NCBI RefSeq assembly: GCF_000160695.1
Contig: NZ_GG694006.1
Span: forward strand, 670,932-734,931
Source: Centipeda flueggei ATCC 43531
Lineage (GTDB): Bacteria > Bacillota > Negativicutes > Selenomonadales > Selenomonadaceae
DNA: 64,000 nt
Direction of reading: 5' to 3'
The translations under genes were made by a program, and so were the position numbers. Of this stretch, positions 30,229-38,551 are shown in pieces (position 1 is the first letter of the stretch; each line of letters begins with the position of its first letter). A model generated the notes under the pieces. It saw only the letters and a program-made list of their open reading frames with translations, had not been told where the DNA came from and searched no databases.

Positions 30229-30768
30229 TCAGTATTTATTGATGACATCTTCCAGCTCCGCCTTCGTCACGCCGCCCGTCTTGCGGTAGATCACCGTTCC
30301 CTCTGCATTCACGACAACCGTCGTCGGGATGGCACGCACGCCGTAGAGTGCCGCCGCCTTCCCCTTTGCATCCAGTACAACGGGCAGTTCTGCCTGCCGC
30401 TCCGTCAAAAACTTCTGAACTGCGGGGGCCTCCTCCTGCAAGTTGACGGCATAGAAATCCACCGTCTCCCGATGCGCCGCATAGAACGCCGCGAGATCCG
30501 GAATCTCTGCCTGACAGGGAGGGCACCACGTCGCCCAGAAATTGATGATGTAGGGCTTGCCCTTCGCCTCGACAGCGACGTCCTCGCCCGTGAGATTCTT
30601 CACGGCAAATTTCGGTGCCGCCTCCCCCACGAGCCCGTGTCCTGCATTCTGCGCCTCCTGCGTCTGCGCGCCCGCAGCACGCCCTTCATCGGCCGCACTG
30701 CTGCTTCCGCAGCCCGTAAACACACTGAGTGCGACGAATGCCGCCAAACATATTGTATACTTCTTCAT
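30229..30768 (-). CDS. TlpA/ResA-type thioredoxin lipoprotein
   Basis: A 179-residue protein with a lipoprotein signal (VFTGC near residue 20), a linker, and a thioredoxin-like domain carrying WATWCPPCQAEIP. The cis-proline region is RAIPTTVVV. It should be anchored outside the cytoplasmic membrane, receive electrons from CcdA, and reduce disulfides there. ATG 30768 follows AGAGGA; the longer frame upstream lacks a ribosome site. Confidence 0.9.
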   Translation of the reverse strand: MKKYTICLAAFVALSVFTGCGSSSAADEGRAAGAQTQEAQNAGHGLVGEAAPKFAVKNLTGEDVAVEAKGKPYIINFWATWCPPCQAEIPDLAAFYAAHRETVDFYAVNLQEEAPAVQKFLTERQAELPVVLDAKGKAAALYGVRAIPTTVVVNAEGTVIYRKTGGVTKAELEDVINKY

Positions 30769-30781
30769 TGTTGTTCCTCTA

Positions 30782-31525
30782 TTACGTATCAAGATTTCCA
30801 AGTTCATACTGCGTCACGGCGAGTGCTGTGAGCGATGCCGTCTCTGCCCGCAGAATGCGGTGTCCCAGTGAGACGGACTGCCCGCCTGCCGCCGTGACCG
30901 CCGCCGCCTCAGCAGGGGAAAAGCCCCCCTCCGCACCGACGATGAGCGTCACGCGCCGCGCCTCTGTGCCGCGCAGTACGGCACGCATTGACTGCCGCTC
31001 CTCCTGCTCATAGCAAAAGGCGGTCACTGTATCAGCGGCACCGATGTACGCCGGGTCCTGCAGCAGCTCCGCGAGTGAGACGATCGGCGCAACGGTCATC
31101 AACGACCTGCGGCCGCACTGCTTTGCCGCCTCATCAGCGATTTTCTGCCAGCGCGCCGCCTTTGCCGCCGCCTTCTTCGCGTCATAGCGCACGACGATGT
31201 GCTCTGTCACGATGGGGCACATGCATACGGCGCCCAATTCTGCCGCCTTTTGGACGATGAAGTCCATCTTCTCTCCCTTGAGAAGCGCCTGCACGAGAAT
31301 AACCTCTCTGCCTGCTGTCTCCGCAGGCAGTACGCGCTGCATACGAAAGTGCACAGCATCACGAGTGAGTGCTGTGACCACCATCTCTGCCGCCTGTCCT
31401 TCTGCATCAACGACCGTGATCACATCACCGATTTGAGTGCGCATCACATGAGCGAGATGATGGGCGTCACCCCCCGTAATGACGATCTCCTCCGTTAATG
31501 TGCTGGAATAAAATACCTGTCTCAT
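30782..31525 (-). CDS. rsmE: 16S rRNA m3U1498 methyltransferase
   Basis: A 247-residue SPOUT methyltransferase that methylates U1498 of 16S rRNA. It has the N-terminal PUA-like part (HLAHVMR, DAVHF) and the C-terminal trefoil-knot motifs LIVGAEGGFSPAE and LGHRILRAETA. ATG 31525 overlaps the prmA stop (ATGA). The prmA-rsmE order is common in Firmicutes. Confidence 0.95.
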   Translation of the reverse strand: MRQVFYSSTLTEEIVITGGDAHHLAHVMRTQIGDVITVVDAEGQAAEMVVTALTRDAVHFRMQRVLPAETAGREVILVQALLKGEKMDFIVQKAAELGAVCMCPIVTEHIVVRYDAKKAAAKAARWQKIADEAAKQCGRRSLMTVAPIVSLAELLQDPAYIGAADTVTAFCYEQEERQSMRAVLRGTEARRVTLIVGAEGGFSPAEAAAVTAAGGQSVSLGHRILRAETASLTALAVTQYELGNLDT

Positions 31526-32475
31526 GCCTCTTCGAGATCCGCTGTACGGCGGATAATCATCGCCGCCCATTCCTTTTCACAGGTCATATCGAGCACGGTA
31601 AAGCCGTGCTCCTTCGCCGCCCTCTCTACATCGTCAATGCGGTCATCAATGATGCCCGAGGCGAGCAGGGCACCGCCTGGTGCCAGATACTGATCCAACT
31701 GGTCAAACAGACGGATGATGATATCCGCAATGATGTTCGCCGTGATCAGCTCTGCCGGCGGCATCCCCTGACATGCTGCGAGAAGATCGCTCTGCAGAGC
31801 GACAACGTTCGTGACATGATTTTGTTTGATGTTTTCCTCGGCAACGGAGACCGCAACGGGATCGTAGTCCATGGCGATCACCTCGCCCGCACCGAGTTTC
31901 GACGCCGCAATTGCCAGAATCCCTGACCCGCAGCCCACATCGCAGACGCGCATCCTGGAGCAGACAAGACGTTCAAGCCAGCGCAGACACATCGCCGTTG
32001 TCGCATGTGCCCCTGTCCCGAACGCCGCGCCAGGGTCGAGATCGATGACGATCTCATCGCCCGACGGCGTATACTCCTCCCATGTGGGGCGCACGACGAT
32101 GCGCCGCCCAATCTTCTCTGTGTGGATATACACCTTCCACGTCTCCGCCCAGTCCTCATCCGCGACAAAGGCATGGGAAACTGTCCCCGCCCCGATCGGA
32201 GCATCGGCGCGGCGCAGCCCCTCAATGCGCTCCGTAAGGGTAAGGAGGCTGCTCTCGAGCCGCTCATCCTCAGGCAGATAGGCGCGCACCGTCACCGTCT
32301 CGGTATCCTCGACACGCGGCAGGTCGGTATAGTCCCACAAACCGGCGTCGATGTATTCATTGACGAGCGACGGATCATCGATCTCTGTCCCTGCAGCGCC
32401 CAGCTCCATCAGAATATTTCCGATCAGATCTGTCCCCTCATGCGTCGTCACAACGCTCACCTGCGCCCAGCGCAT
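31522..32475 (-). CDS. prmA: Ribosomal protein L11 methyltransferase
   Basis: A 317-residue enzyme that trimethylates ribosomal protein L11. The C-terminal SAM domain has DLDPGAAFGTGAHATT, VCDVGCGSGILAIAA and ITANIIADI, all PrmA hallmarks. ATG 32475 is chosen because GGGAGG is well spaced before it; another ATG lies five codons upstream. Confidence 0.95.
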   Translation of the reverse strand: MRWAQVSVVTTHEGTDLIGNILMELGAAGTEIDDPSLVNEYIDAGLWDYTDLPRVEDTETVTVRAYLPEDERLESSLLTLTERIEGLRRADAPIGAGTVSHAFVADEDWAETWKVYIHTEKIGRRIVVRPTWEEYTPSGDEIVIDLDPGAAFGTGAHATTAMCLRWLERLVCSRMRVCDVGCGSGILAIAASKLGAGEVIAMDYDPVAVSVAEENIKQNHVTNVVALQSDLLAACQGMPPAELITANIIADIIIRLFDQLDQYLAPGGALLASGIIDDRIDDVERAAKEHGFTVLDMTCEKEWAAMIIRRTADLEEA

Positions 32476-32578
32476 GACATCGCCTCCCATTGTTGCTCTG
32501 TCTTATCGTCCACGCGACAGCTACATTATACACGAACAACGAATGAAATGCGACTGATTTTTCCGGCTAAGCAGCCAT

Positions 32579-32628
32579 CAAAAAAGGGGACTGTGCCCGA
32601 GATCACGCCCGTGCAGCATTCCCCTTTC
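32579..32628 (-). terminator. Intrinsic terminator of the superoxide reductase gene
   Basis: Outer arms AAAGGGGA and TCCCCTTT with an inner GCACGGGC/GCCC pairing, followed on the minus strand by six T. It separates the superoxide reductase gene from prmA. Confidence 0.8.
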
Positions 32629-32640
32629 CGGCGCAGCAGC

Positions 32641-33021
32641 TTATACCTCTGCCTGCCAAAGCCCATGCAGGTTGCAGTAGGCGAGCACCTTGACCGGCGC
32701 ATCACCGTCCGCAAGGCGGAACGTAACGGTCGGTGCATCCACCGCCGTAAGGTCGATACGCTGCGCACCATGCTGCGTAACGAGCATGACCCAGTTGATG
32801 AGATGCTCCTCCGTCATCGGATGCGCCACCGAGCCGACGCTGACCGTCACCTCATGCTTTGCCGCATCGTAGGTCGGCACGGGAACATGCTTCTCCTGCG
32901 CCGCATCGACCGTGTTCGGCTTCAGTTCCTTCAGCGGATTGCCGCAGCAAGAAAGATCAAGTGCCTCGTCGTCGTAGACCTCAACAAGATGGGATTTTCC
33001 CGCGAGATAAAAAATTGACAT
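32641..33021 (-). CDS. Superoxide reductase lacking a complete center I
   Basis: A 126-residue superoxide reductase of the desulfoferrodoxin family, which reduces superoxide to peroxide. The catalytic iron ligands are all visible: His45 (after Glu43-Lys44), His67, His73, Cys116 and His119. The N-terminal desulforedoxin site normally uses four Cys. Here the first CX2C pair is gone (the start is MSIFYLAGKSH), but the second pair remains as Cys25-Cys26 in LSCCGNPL. Center I therefore should not form. AGGAGG precedes ATG 33021. It is a single-gene unit with its own terminator. Confidence 0.9.
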   Translation of the reverse strand: MSIFYLAGKSHLVEVYDDEALDLSCCGNPLKELKPNTVDAAQEKHVPVPTYDAAKHEVTVSVGSVAHPMTEEHLINWVMLVTQHGAQRIDLTAVDAPTVTFRLADGDAPVKVLAYCNLHGLWQAEV

Positions 33022-33170
33022 AAATATCCTCCTAATAATTAATAATACACAGCAAAGTAATACGTGTGGAGTATCAGATGTCATAGATATGATCTATTTC
33101 ATCTCTTACAAATAACAATTCTCCACAAAATAAAATTATCCTTCTTTATTCCAAAAAAATTTTTCAAAAA

Positions 33171-34757
33171 TCATGTCCCATCGTCGCGGAAGAGGCAGAG
33201 CCCATCCTTTTCCTCCACGAGCTGCCAGCGCTCCGCGCCGAGTTCCTTGACCTTGCGTTGATACATAAAGTCACGTATGATGATGTACTTCGGGCGTGGA
33301 TCGTCTCGTATCGCAGTGAGCTCCTCCGGCTGATTGACATCCGCCTCAAGTCCTGGGATATCCGTATAGAGCATCACCCCGGGACGCAGCTGCTTATCGA
33401 TGTAGAGGACTCGCCCCTCTTCCTCTGCCGCAGCATGATACTGTGCCGCGTAGTCGCGCGCAACCTGCTTGACACTAAAGATCCCTTCGACGGCCGGCAT
33501 CATAATGCCGAAGCCGATGACCATCGTCACCACCGCTGTAGCGACGTGCAGCCATGCCGCAAGGAGGAGGCGATGGGAGGCGGTGATGTGATAGATGATC
33601 GCCGCGCCGAGGAGGAGAGTCAGCGTTCCCAGCCAGAGCCCGCCCTCTGCAAGCTGCGGGAGGCTGTCTCCTGCGAGCAGCCAGCCAATCCCCGACACGA
33701 GAAAAAGCACGGCACTGCCGCCCGCCCATGCAAAATGTGTCTGCCGCCAGTCATCGAGCATCTGCGCGAGATTCCATCCGATGATCGTCGCAAGCGGCGG
33801 GACAAGAATGAGCATGTAGGAAACCTGCTTGGTCTGGGCGAACGAGAAGAAGATCAAGACAAAAATCCACCACACCTGGAAAAATGTCAGCAGCTCCGCT
33901 TCCTCACCGAAGCTGCGGCGATACGCATTCTTAACCGACTGGATGAGCAGACCCGTCCATGGAAAGAATCCGAGCAGGACAACAGGAATGTAGAAGTACC
34001 AGTGATCACGCACGGGATGCAGCGGATGCGCAAAGCGGCTGATGTTATGAAAGCCGATGAAATCATGAATAAACGGCATCCCGTGCACCGTATACATGTA
34101 GATATACCACGGCATACCGACAAGTGCGGCAAGCAGGACACCGCGCACGACGTGCATACGGAAAAGCCGCTCGAGCTGCCGCGTAAGAAGCAGATAAAAG
34201 AAAACAATAGCCCCCGGAAAAACGATACCAATGGGCCCCTTTGTCATAACCGCAAGTCCACAGCAGAAATACATCAGCCAATACTGCCGATGAATGAACG
34301 AGAAGAGCGCTGCCGTCATGAAGAAAAGCAGCGTCGTATCCGTCACGGATGCCTTGCCCATGTACATGAGAAAAACACTCGTCCCCGTAATCATGCCCGA
34401 CCAAAACCCCGTGCGTGCACCGAAGAGCCGTGCCGACGCCAATGCGGTCAGCAGAACGGAACCAATCGCCATAAATGATGCGGGCAGACGCGCCGCGAGC
34501 TCGCTGAATCCGCCGAACATCTTGAGGGAAACCACAATCAGCCAATAAAAGATCGGCGGCTTATCATACCAAAACTCGTTGTAGATGCGTGGTGAGAGAT
34601 AGTCGCCGAAGCGGATCATCTCCTTCGCCGTCTCCGCATAGACGGGCTCATCGGGATCGAGCAGCGCCAGTCCGCCGATACCGTAAAGGATCTGAAAGGA
34701 GACCACGGCGAGCAGAACAAGGTACACCGGCCACGCAAGATTTTTCTCGTCGTTCAT
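33171..34757 (-). CDS. ArnT/GT83-type lipid-linked glycosyltransferase
   Basis: A 528-residue membrane protein with about 11-12 helices. The first periplasmic loop carries LLDPDEPVYAETAKEMI, the acidic active site of the ArnT/PMT superfamily, then YDKPPIFYWL. ArnT enzymes move a sugar from a polyprenyl phosphate to lipid A or another acceptor. No other arn gene is here, so the donor is unknown. A C-terminal soluble part (from about 430) includes RDFMYQRKVKEL. Confidence 0.85.
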   Translation of the reverse strand: MNDEKNLAWPVYLVLLAVVSFQILYGIGGLALLDPDEPVYAETAKEMIRFGDYLSPRIYNEFWYDKPPIFYWLIVVSLKMFGGFSELAARLPASFMAIGSVLLTALASARLFGARTGFWSGMITGTSVFLMYMGKASVTDTTLLFFMTAALFSFIHRQYWLMYFCCGLAVMTKGPIGIVFPGAIVFFYLLLTRQLERLFRMHVVRGVLLAALVGMPWYIYMYTVHGMPFIHDFIGFHNISRFAHPLHPVRDHWYFYIPVVLLGFFPWTGLLIQSVKNAYRRSFGEEAELLTFFQVWWIFVLIFFSFAQTKQVSYMLILVPPLATIIGWNLAQMLDDWRQTHFAWAGGSAVLFLVSGIGWLLAGDSLPQLAEGGLWLGTLTLLLGAAIIYHITASHRLLLAAWLHVATAVVTMVIGFGIMMPAVEGIFSVKQVARDYAAQYHAAAEEEGRVLYIDKQLRPGVMLYTDIPGLEADVNQPEELTAIRDDPRPKYIIIRDFMYQRKVKELGAERWQLVEEKDGLCLFRDDGT

Positions 34758-34819
34758 GCAGATATATGCCCTCCATTACCTTCAATCTATCCTCTGCATT
34801 GTACCATAGAAATGAAGTT

Positions 34820-35779
34820 TTACAACAGATGCTCCGCACAGTCAATATCCGTGATAAGGACGTTGATAAAGCCGCCGCGAATTGCCCCGCGGACGGCATC
34901 CTTCTTCTGACTGCCCCCGGCCACACCAACGCGGCGCGGAATTTTTTTTAGAAGGTCCAGGGGGATGCCTGCCACACGCTCGTTAAAATCACGAAACGGT
35001 GTCGTATCGCCGTCTGCGTCAAAATAGCGCAGAGCAATATCCCCCACGGCGCCGCGCGCGGCAAATGCGGCAAGGATGGAACGGTCGACGTAGCCCGTGC
35101 GCAGGATGGTCGAGTGCTCCGTCGATGGAATTCCGATCCCCATGAGTACCAGATCAAGCCGTGGATAGAGACGCGTCACGTTACGGATGGTCTTTTCTTC
35201 CAGAAACCCCTCGAGCACTTCACGCCGCGAGAATACTGCCGGTGCGAAGAACTGCACACAGTTGCCGGCAAAGCGGTCGGCAAACTCCTGCGCAAGATAG
35301 TTTGAATGGATGTCAAGACGGCTCTCAGCGACACCGCCCACAAGCGGAACAAACGTCGCCCGAATGGGACTGCGAATGAAGTAGTCCGACCGCACGACAT
35401 TCTGAATCGCGAGCCCCATCGTGATGCCGACCAGATAGCCGTCCATCAACACCCGCGAAAGGTACTCGAGCGTCGCGCTGCCGATCTCAGAGCTGATTGG
35501 GTACTGCCCGTCCGAGAGCGGACTGGATGGGACGACGACAACTTCCTGCAGATGATACTTTTTTTCTAGCATACGTTCGAGCTGTCCATAGGCAATATTG
35601 TCGGGGTTCTGAATCTCGATGCGGACAATGCCGCGCTCCCTGCCAATGGTGAGCATGCGCGAAACTGTCGGACGCGAAATGCCGAGCAGTTCACAGATCT
35701 CCTTCTGCCCCAGCCCATCCTGATAGTACAGGCTGCAGCATTTGAAGATGAGACGCACATCATCAACGATCTTTTTCAT
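34820..35779 (-). CDS. SorC/DeoR-type sugar-binding transcriptional regulator
   Basis: A 319-residue regulator. The N-terminal helix-turn-helix is QKEICELLGISRPTVSRML near 25-43. The C-terminal SorC effector domain has GITMGLAIQNVV, LVGGVAESRLD and VGVAGGSQKKDAVRGAIRGGF. These proteins bind phosphorylated sugars and control sugar-alcohol operons. It lies downstream of the PTS genes on the same strand. ATG 35779 follows AAGGGG. Confidence 0.9.
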   Translation of the reverse strand: MKKIVDDVRLIFKCCSLYYQDGLGQKEICELLGISRPTVSRMLTIGRERGIVRIEIQNPDNIAYGQLERMLEKKYHLQEVVVVPSSPLSDGQYPISSEIGSATLEYLSRVLMDGYLVGITMGLAIQNVVRSDYFIRSPIRATFVPLVGGVAESRLDIHSNYLAQEFADRFAGNCVQFFAPAVFSRREVLEGFLEEKTIRNVTRLYPRLDLVLMGIGIPSTEHSTILRTGYVDRSILAAFAARGAVGDIALRYFDADGDTTPFRDFNERVAGIPLDLLKKIPRRVGVAGGSQKKDAVRGAIRGGFINVLITDIDCAEHLL

Positions 35780-35840
35780 CACGAACCCCTTTCCGCCTGT
35801 GCAGCACCGCTCCATTGGCGATGCATTCTCACGTTTGCAT

Positions 35841-35903
35841 CCTCTTTTGCATTTTCTATGAAAATGCAAAAGAGGAGCTGCCGCTGCTGCGGCAGCTCCT
35901 CTT
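35841..35903. promoter_or_regulatory. Two overlapping perfect inverted repeats before the SorC regulator gene
   Basis: One pair has 16-base arms, CCTCTTTTGCATTTTC and its exact complement, with a 3-base loop (35841-35875). The other has 15-base arms, AAGAGGAGCTGCCGC and its exact complement, with a 4-base loop (35870-35903). They share six bases, so as RNA only one stem can form at a time. The second looks like the terminator of the PTS transcript. The first, just upstream of the regulator gene, could be an operator or a competing stem. Confidence 0.7.
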
Positions 35904-35923
35904 GGAAGTGCACTCAGAAACAC

Positions 35924-36295
35924 TCAGTGAATCTCAATCGTTGCGCCCATCTTGATATCTTCCTTCACGAGCGGAGCGTCGCCCTTCAGCATAATACAGC
36001 CGGGGCGCTCCGGTGTCTCGCCCCCCTTGAAGGAGAACGTGCAGTGTCCGAGCTCCCGCAGGGTGTGAAGTGCTTCGTCTCCAATTGCCGTGATGGTAAA
36101 TGCCTTATCCCCTATGATCAACGTATCGCCAACGGCGGGATCCTCATTGTAGTTTGCAGGCGTGTGCAGCACGGAAAAATCTGCCAGCTCCGCGGGTGCA
36201 TTGTTATTAAAAAGAATGATAAAGTTGGCATTCGGATCATCCAAAAAGAGGAGCGACTCCTCGCCAAAACTCGTGATTTCACAATAGAACTTCAT
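35924..36295 (-). CDS. srlB: PTS glucitol/sorbitol-type IIA component
   Basis: A 123-residue EIIA of the glucitol family. The region FSVLHTPANY near 45 carries the probable phosphorylated His, and GHCTFSFKGGETPERPGCI near 84 is typical of the family. It passes phosphate from HPr to IIB. ATG 36295 follows GAGGGG. It is the last PTS gene before a terminator-like stem. Confidence 0.9.
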   Translation of the reverse strand: MKFYCEITSFGEESLLFLDDPNANFIILFNNNAPAELADFSVLHTPANYNEDPAVGDTLIIGDKAFTITAIGDEALHTLRELGHCTFSFKGGETPERPGCIMLKGDAPLVKEDIKMGATIEIH

Positions 36296-36345
36296 GCTGC
36301 ATACCCCTCTCATTTACCATGCCGCCCTCCGCGAGGCGAATCCCT

Positions 36346-36873
36346 TTACGTCCGTTTTTCCTCGCGGCGCTTCATATAGAGATAGATCTTCTCCGTGACA
36401 ATGCCGCGGAGCAGGATAACGACGACACCAACGATAAAGTAACGGACAGCCAGATCACCAAGCGGCAAACCGAGTGTCGTAATGCCCGCTGCAATGCCCA
36501 TGTAAACGAAGAGCTCGCCGCCGTTGGCATGGGGAAAGAGCCCCGTCACCGGATGCACGAAGCTGACTGCCGCATCATAGTAGGCGGGTTTATACTTCTG
36601 CTCGACGAAATTGCCGAACGTGTAGCACATCGGATTTCCGAGAAAGAGCACCGCAAGAACCGGAAGAACGGTATAGCGCGTGATGATGTTCTGCGTCGCA
36701 CGCTGTGCAACGCCGTTGACACGCTCTTCGCCGATGAGCTTGATGAGGGAGTTGACCGCCGTCATCATGATGACGAGAAGCGGAATGATGCCCGTCACCC
36801 ATGAAGTAAACGTCGCTGCCCCCGCACGGAAGAGATCCATAAAGCCGTTTGCCGCTGTTGCTATCAGTTCCAT
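36346..36873 (-). CDS. srlA: PTS glucitol/sorbitol-type IIC component
   Basis: A 175-residue membrane component with about four to five helices. LGNPMCYTFGNFVEQKYKP near 82-100 and VHPVTGLFPHANGGELFVY near 108-126 are characteristic of GutA/SrlA. It forms part of the sugar channel with the membrane part of IIB. ATG 36873 follows GGGAGGG at about ten bases. Confidence 0.9.
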   Translation of the reverse strand: MELIATAANGFMDLFRAGAATFTSWVTGIIPLLVIMMTAVNSLIKLIGEERVNGVAQRATQNIITRYTVLPVLAVLFLGNPMCYTFGNFVEQKYKPAYYDAAVSFVHPVTGLFPHANGGELFVYMGIAAGITTLGLPLGDLAVRYFIVGVVVILLRGIVTEKIYLYMKRREEKRT

Positions 36874-36892
36874 AATACTATATCCCTCCCGA

Positions 36893-37882
36893 TTAGTAAA
36901 GACCGATGCTCGCCGCATAGGCGATCAGCACGGCGAGCGGCCCTGTAATAACGCGCGAGTAAAGGACGGCAGGCACACCAAGCTCGATGGTCTCCGGATC
37001 CGCCTCCCCGAGGCTGAGTCCGACAGGAACAAAGTCCGCACCAACCTGTGCATTGATCGCAAAGAGAGCAGGCAGAGCGTACTGCGGAGGAATGTTGCCC
37101 ATCCCGATCTGTGCACCGAGCAGAGTCCCGACGACCTGTGCAATAACCGCGCCTGGCCCAAGAACAGGGGATATAAACGGAATCGCACAGATGAGCGAGA
37201 TGATAAGCATCCCGGGCAGGGAACTCGCGAGCGGTGAGATATTGTTCGCAATGAAGTTGCCGAGTCCCGAAACACTGATGATGCCGAGGATCATAGAAAC
37301 GAATGCCATGAATGGCAGAATGCTCTTGATCGTGATGTCAATCGTCTCACGCCCGGCGGCATAGAATTTATTGACAATGCCGCCAATGGCGATGCCGAGT
37401 CGCGTGACAAAGTTCTTTTCCCGCTCTGTCTGCATCGCAGCGATCTCTGCCTTTGCCTGTGCTTTGGTCTTCGGCGCATGCTCTGCCGCCGTTTCCTGTG
37501 CCTCTATCTCCGCGTCGTCCACATCGAGGATGCACGATAAATCGACGGCAGAAACATAGAGCTCCTTCGTGATAAACTGCGCCAGAGGTCCCGTCTTGCC
37601 GACGGGCAGGACATTCGCCGTCAAGATCCTCTTTTTCGGATAGACGCCGCATCGTGCCGTGCCGCCGCAGTCCACAACGGCGAGCAGGATCTCCTCATCC
37701 GGCACCCCCGTCGTAAACCCGTCAACTGCCGTGCAGCCCGTTACTTCAGCAATCTTTGCCGCAAGCGGATGGATACCGCCGCCCGTCACACTCACAACCT
37801 TGCAGCGTGTCTCCGTCGGGACGAGGATGAGAGGTCCGCCCCAGCCGCCCTTGCCAGCAACAATCTTCACCGATTTGTACAT
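36893..37882 (-). CDS. srlE: PTS glucitol/sorbitol-type IIB component
   Basis: A 329-residue protein. The N-terminal soluble IIB part has GKGGWGGPLIL and VDCGGTARCGVYPKKRI near 70-86, with the probable phosphorylated Cys. The C-terminal half (from about 180) is a membrane domain of about four helices. It phosphorylates a polyol as it enters. The start overlaps gutM by 16 bases. Confidence 0.9.
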   Translation of the reverse strand: MYKSVKIVAGKGGWGGPLILVPTETRCKVVSVTGGGIHPLAAKIAEVTGCTAVDGFTTGVPDEEILLAVVDCGGTARCGVYPKKRILTANVLPVGKTGPLAQFITKELYVSAVDLSCILDVDDAEIEAQETAAEHAPKTKAQAKAEIAAMQTEREKNFVTRLGIAIGGIVNKFYAAGRETIDITIKSILPFMAFVSMILGIISVSGLGNFIANNISPLASSLPGMLIISLICAIPFISPVLGPGAVIAQVVGTLLGAQIGMGNIPPQYALPALFAINAQVGADFVPVGLSLGEADPETIELGVPAVLYSRVITGPLAVLIAYAASIGLY

Positions 37883-38283
37883 GCGTTTTCCTCCTCTGAT
37901 TGTTGTCCATTCAGCCGTGCAATCAGCGCATCAAGTGCCTGAAGATGCCCCTTGTAGTGTGCACGCCGCCGTTCCGGCAGTGCTCCGTACTCCGCGCGCA
38001 GATCGTAGATCGTGCGCCCCGTGATCCCCTCCATCGGACGAAATCGGCTAAGGATGGTCATGCCCTGCATCATGCGCCCGTCCAGTATCTCCCCATCCGA
38101 GCGGCAGGCAATGACAACGATACTCGAAGGTCCAAGCCTGCGCCGACGTGAGCCGATGCCGACATTGCCGAGCTTATGCATCTCATGCACGGCACGCTTA
38201 TACTCCTTCACCTGCAAATGCGTGCCGATCACCTGAATGACAAAGAGCAGGAAAAGGATACCGATAAGTGTCTCCGTCTGCAA
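37867..38283 (-). CDS. gutM: Glucitol operon activator-like protein GutM
   Basis: A 138-residue GutM homolog with one N-terminal membrane helix and the core GNVGIGSRRRRLGPSSIVVIA, then GMTILSRF. In enteric bacteria GutM helps activate the glucitol operon. Here it is the first gene of the PTS transcript, ahead of IIB-IIC-IIA. A promoter lies about 100 bases upstream. Confidence 0.85.
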   Translation of the reverse strand: MQTETLIGILFLLFVIQVIGTHLQVKEYKRAVHEMHKLGNVGIGSRRRRLGPSSIVVIACRSDGEILDGRMMQGMTILSRFRPMEGITGRTIYDLRAEYGALPERRRAHYKGHLQALDALIARLNGQQSEEENACTNR

Positions 38284-38321
38284 GGAATTACACCCTTTCT
38301 TCCTTCCTTTTTTATCATTTG

Positions 38322-38383
38322 TAAGGAAGCACTGATAAATTCCATGCCATCATCTCGCCGCATCCCGCTCTATCAGTGTTTCC
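38322..38383. repeat. Dispersed intergenic repeat, copy 4 (short form)
   Basis: About 62 bases, ends AAGGAAGCACTGATAAATTC and, as reverse complement, GGAAACACTGATAGAG. Unlike the other copies it is not next to a stop codon. It lies in the leader between the predicted gutM promoter and the gutM start, so the transcript would begin at its edge. Confidence 0.75.
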
Positions 38384-38386
38384 ATA

Positions 38387-38415
38387 ATTATAGCATTGGG
38401 TGATTTGTTTTACAA
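38387..38415 (-). promoter_or_regulatory. Probable promoter of the gutM-PTS operon
   Basis: On the minus strand TTGTAA (38410-38415) and a perfect TATAAT (38387-38392) are 17 bases apart. The start would be near 38380, inside repeat copy 4. The 268-base gap between the aldolase gene and gutM otherwise holds only this promoter and the repeat. Confidence 0.65.
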
Positions 38416-38551
38416 TAATAGCTTGATTGAATTTTTGTAAATATGATATACTGCCTTTTTGATTCTTTGCATTTGTTCCTCTTTCACAAAAAGCCGCCGT
38501 ACTTCAAAGATATACAGCAGGCTTGCTGAGCTCCTCCATGAATTTCTTCAT

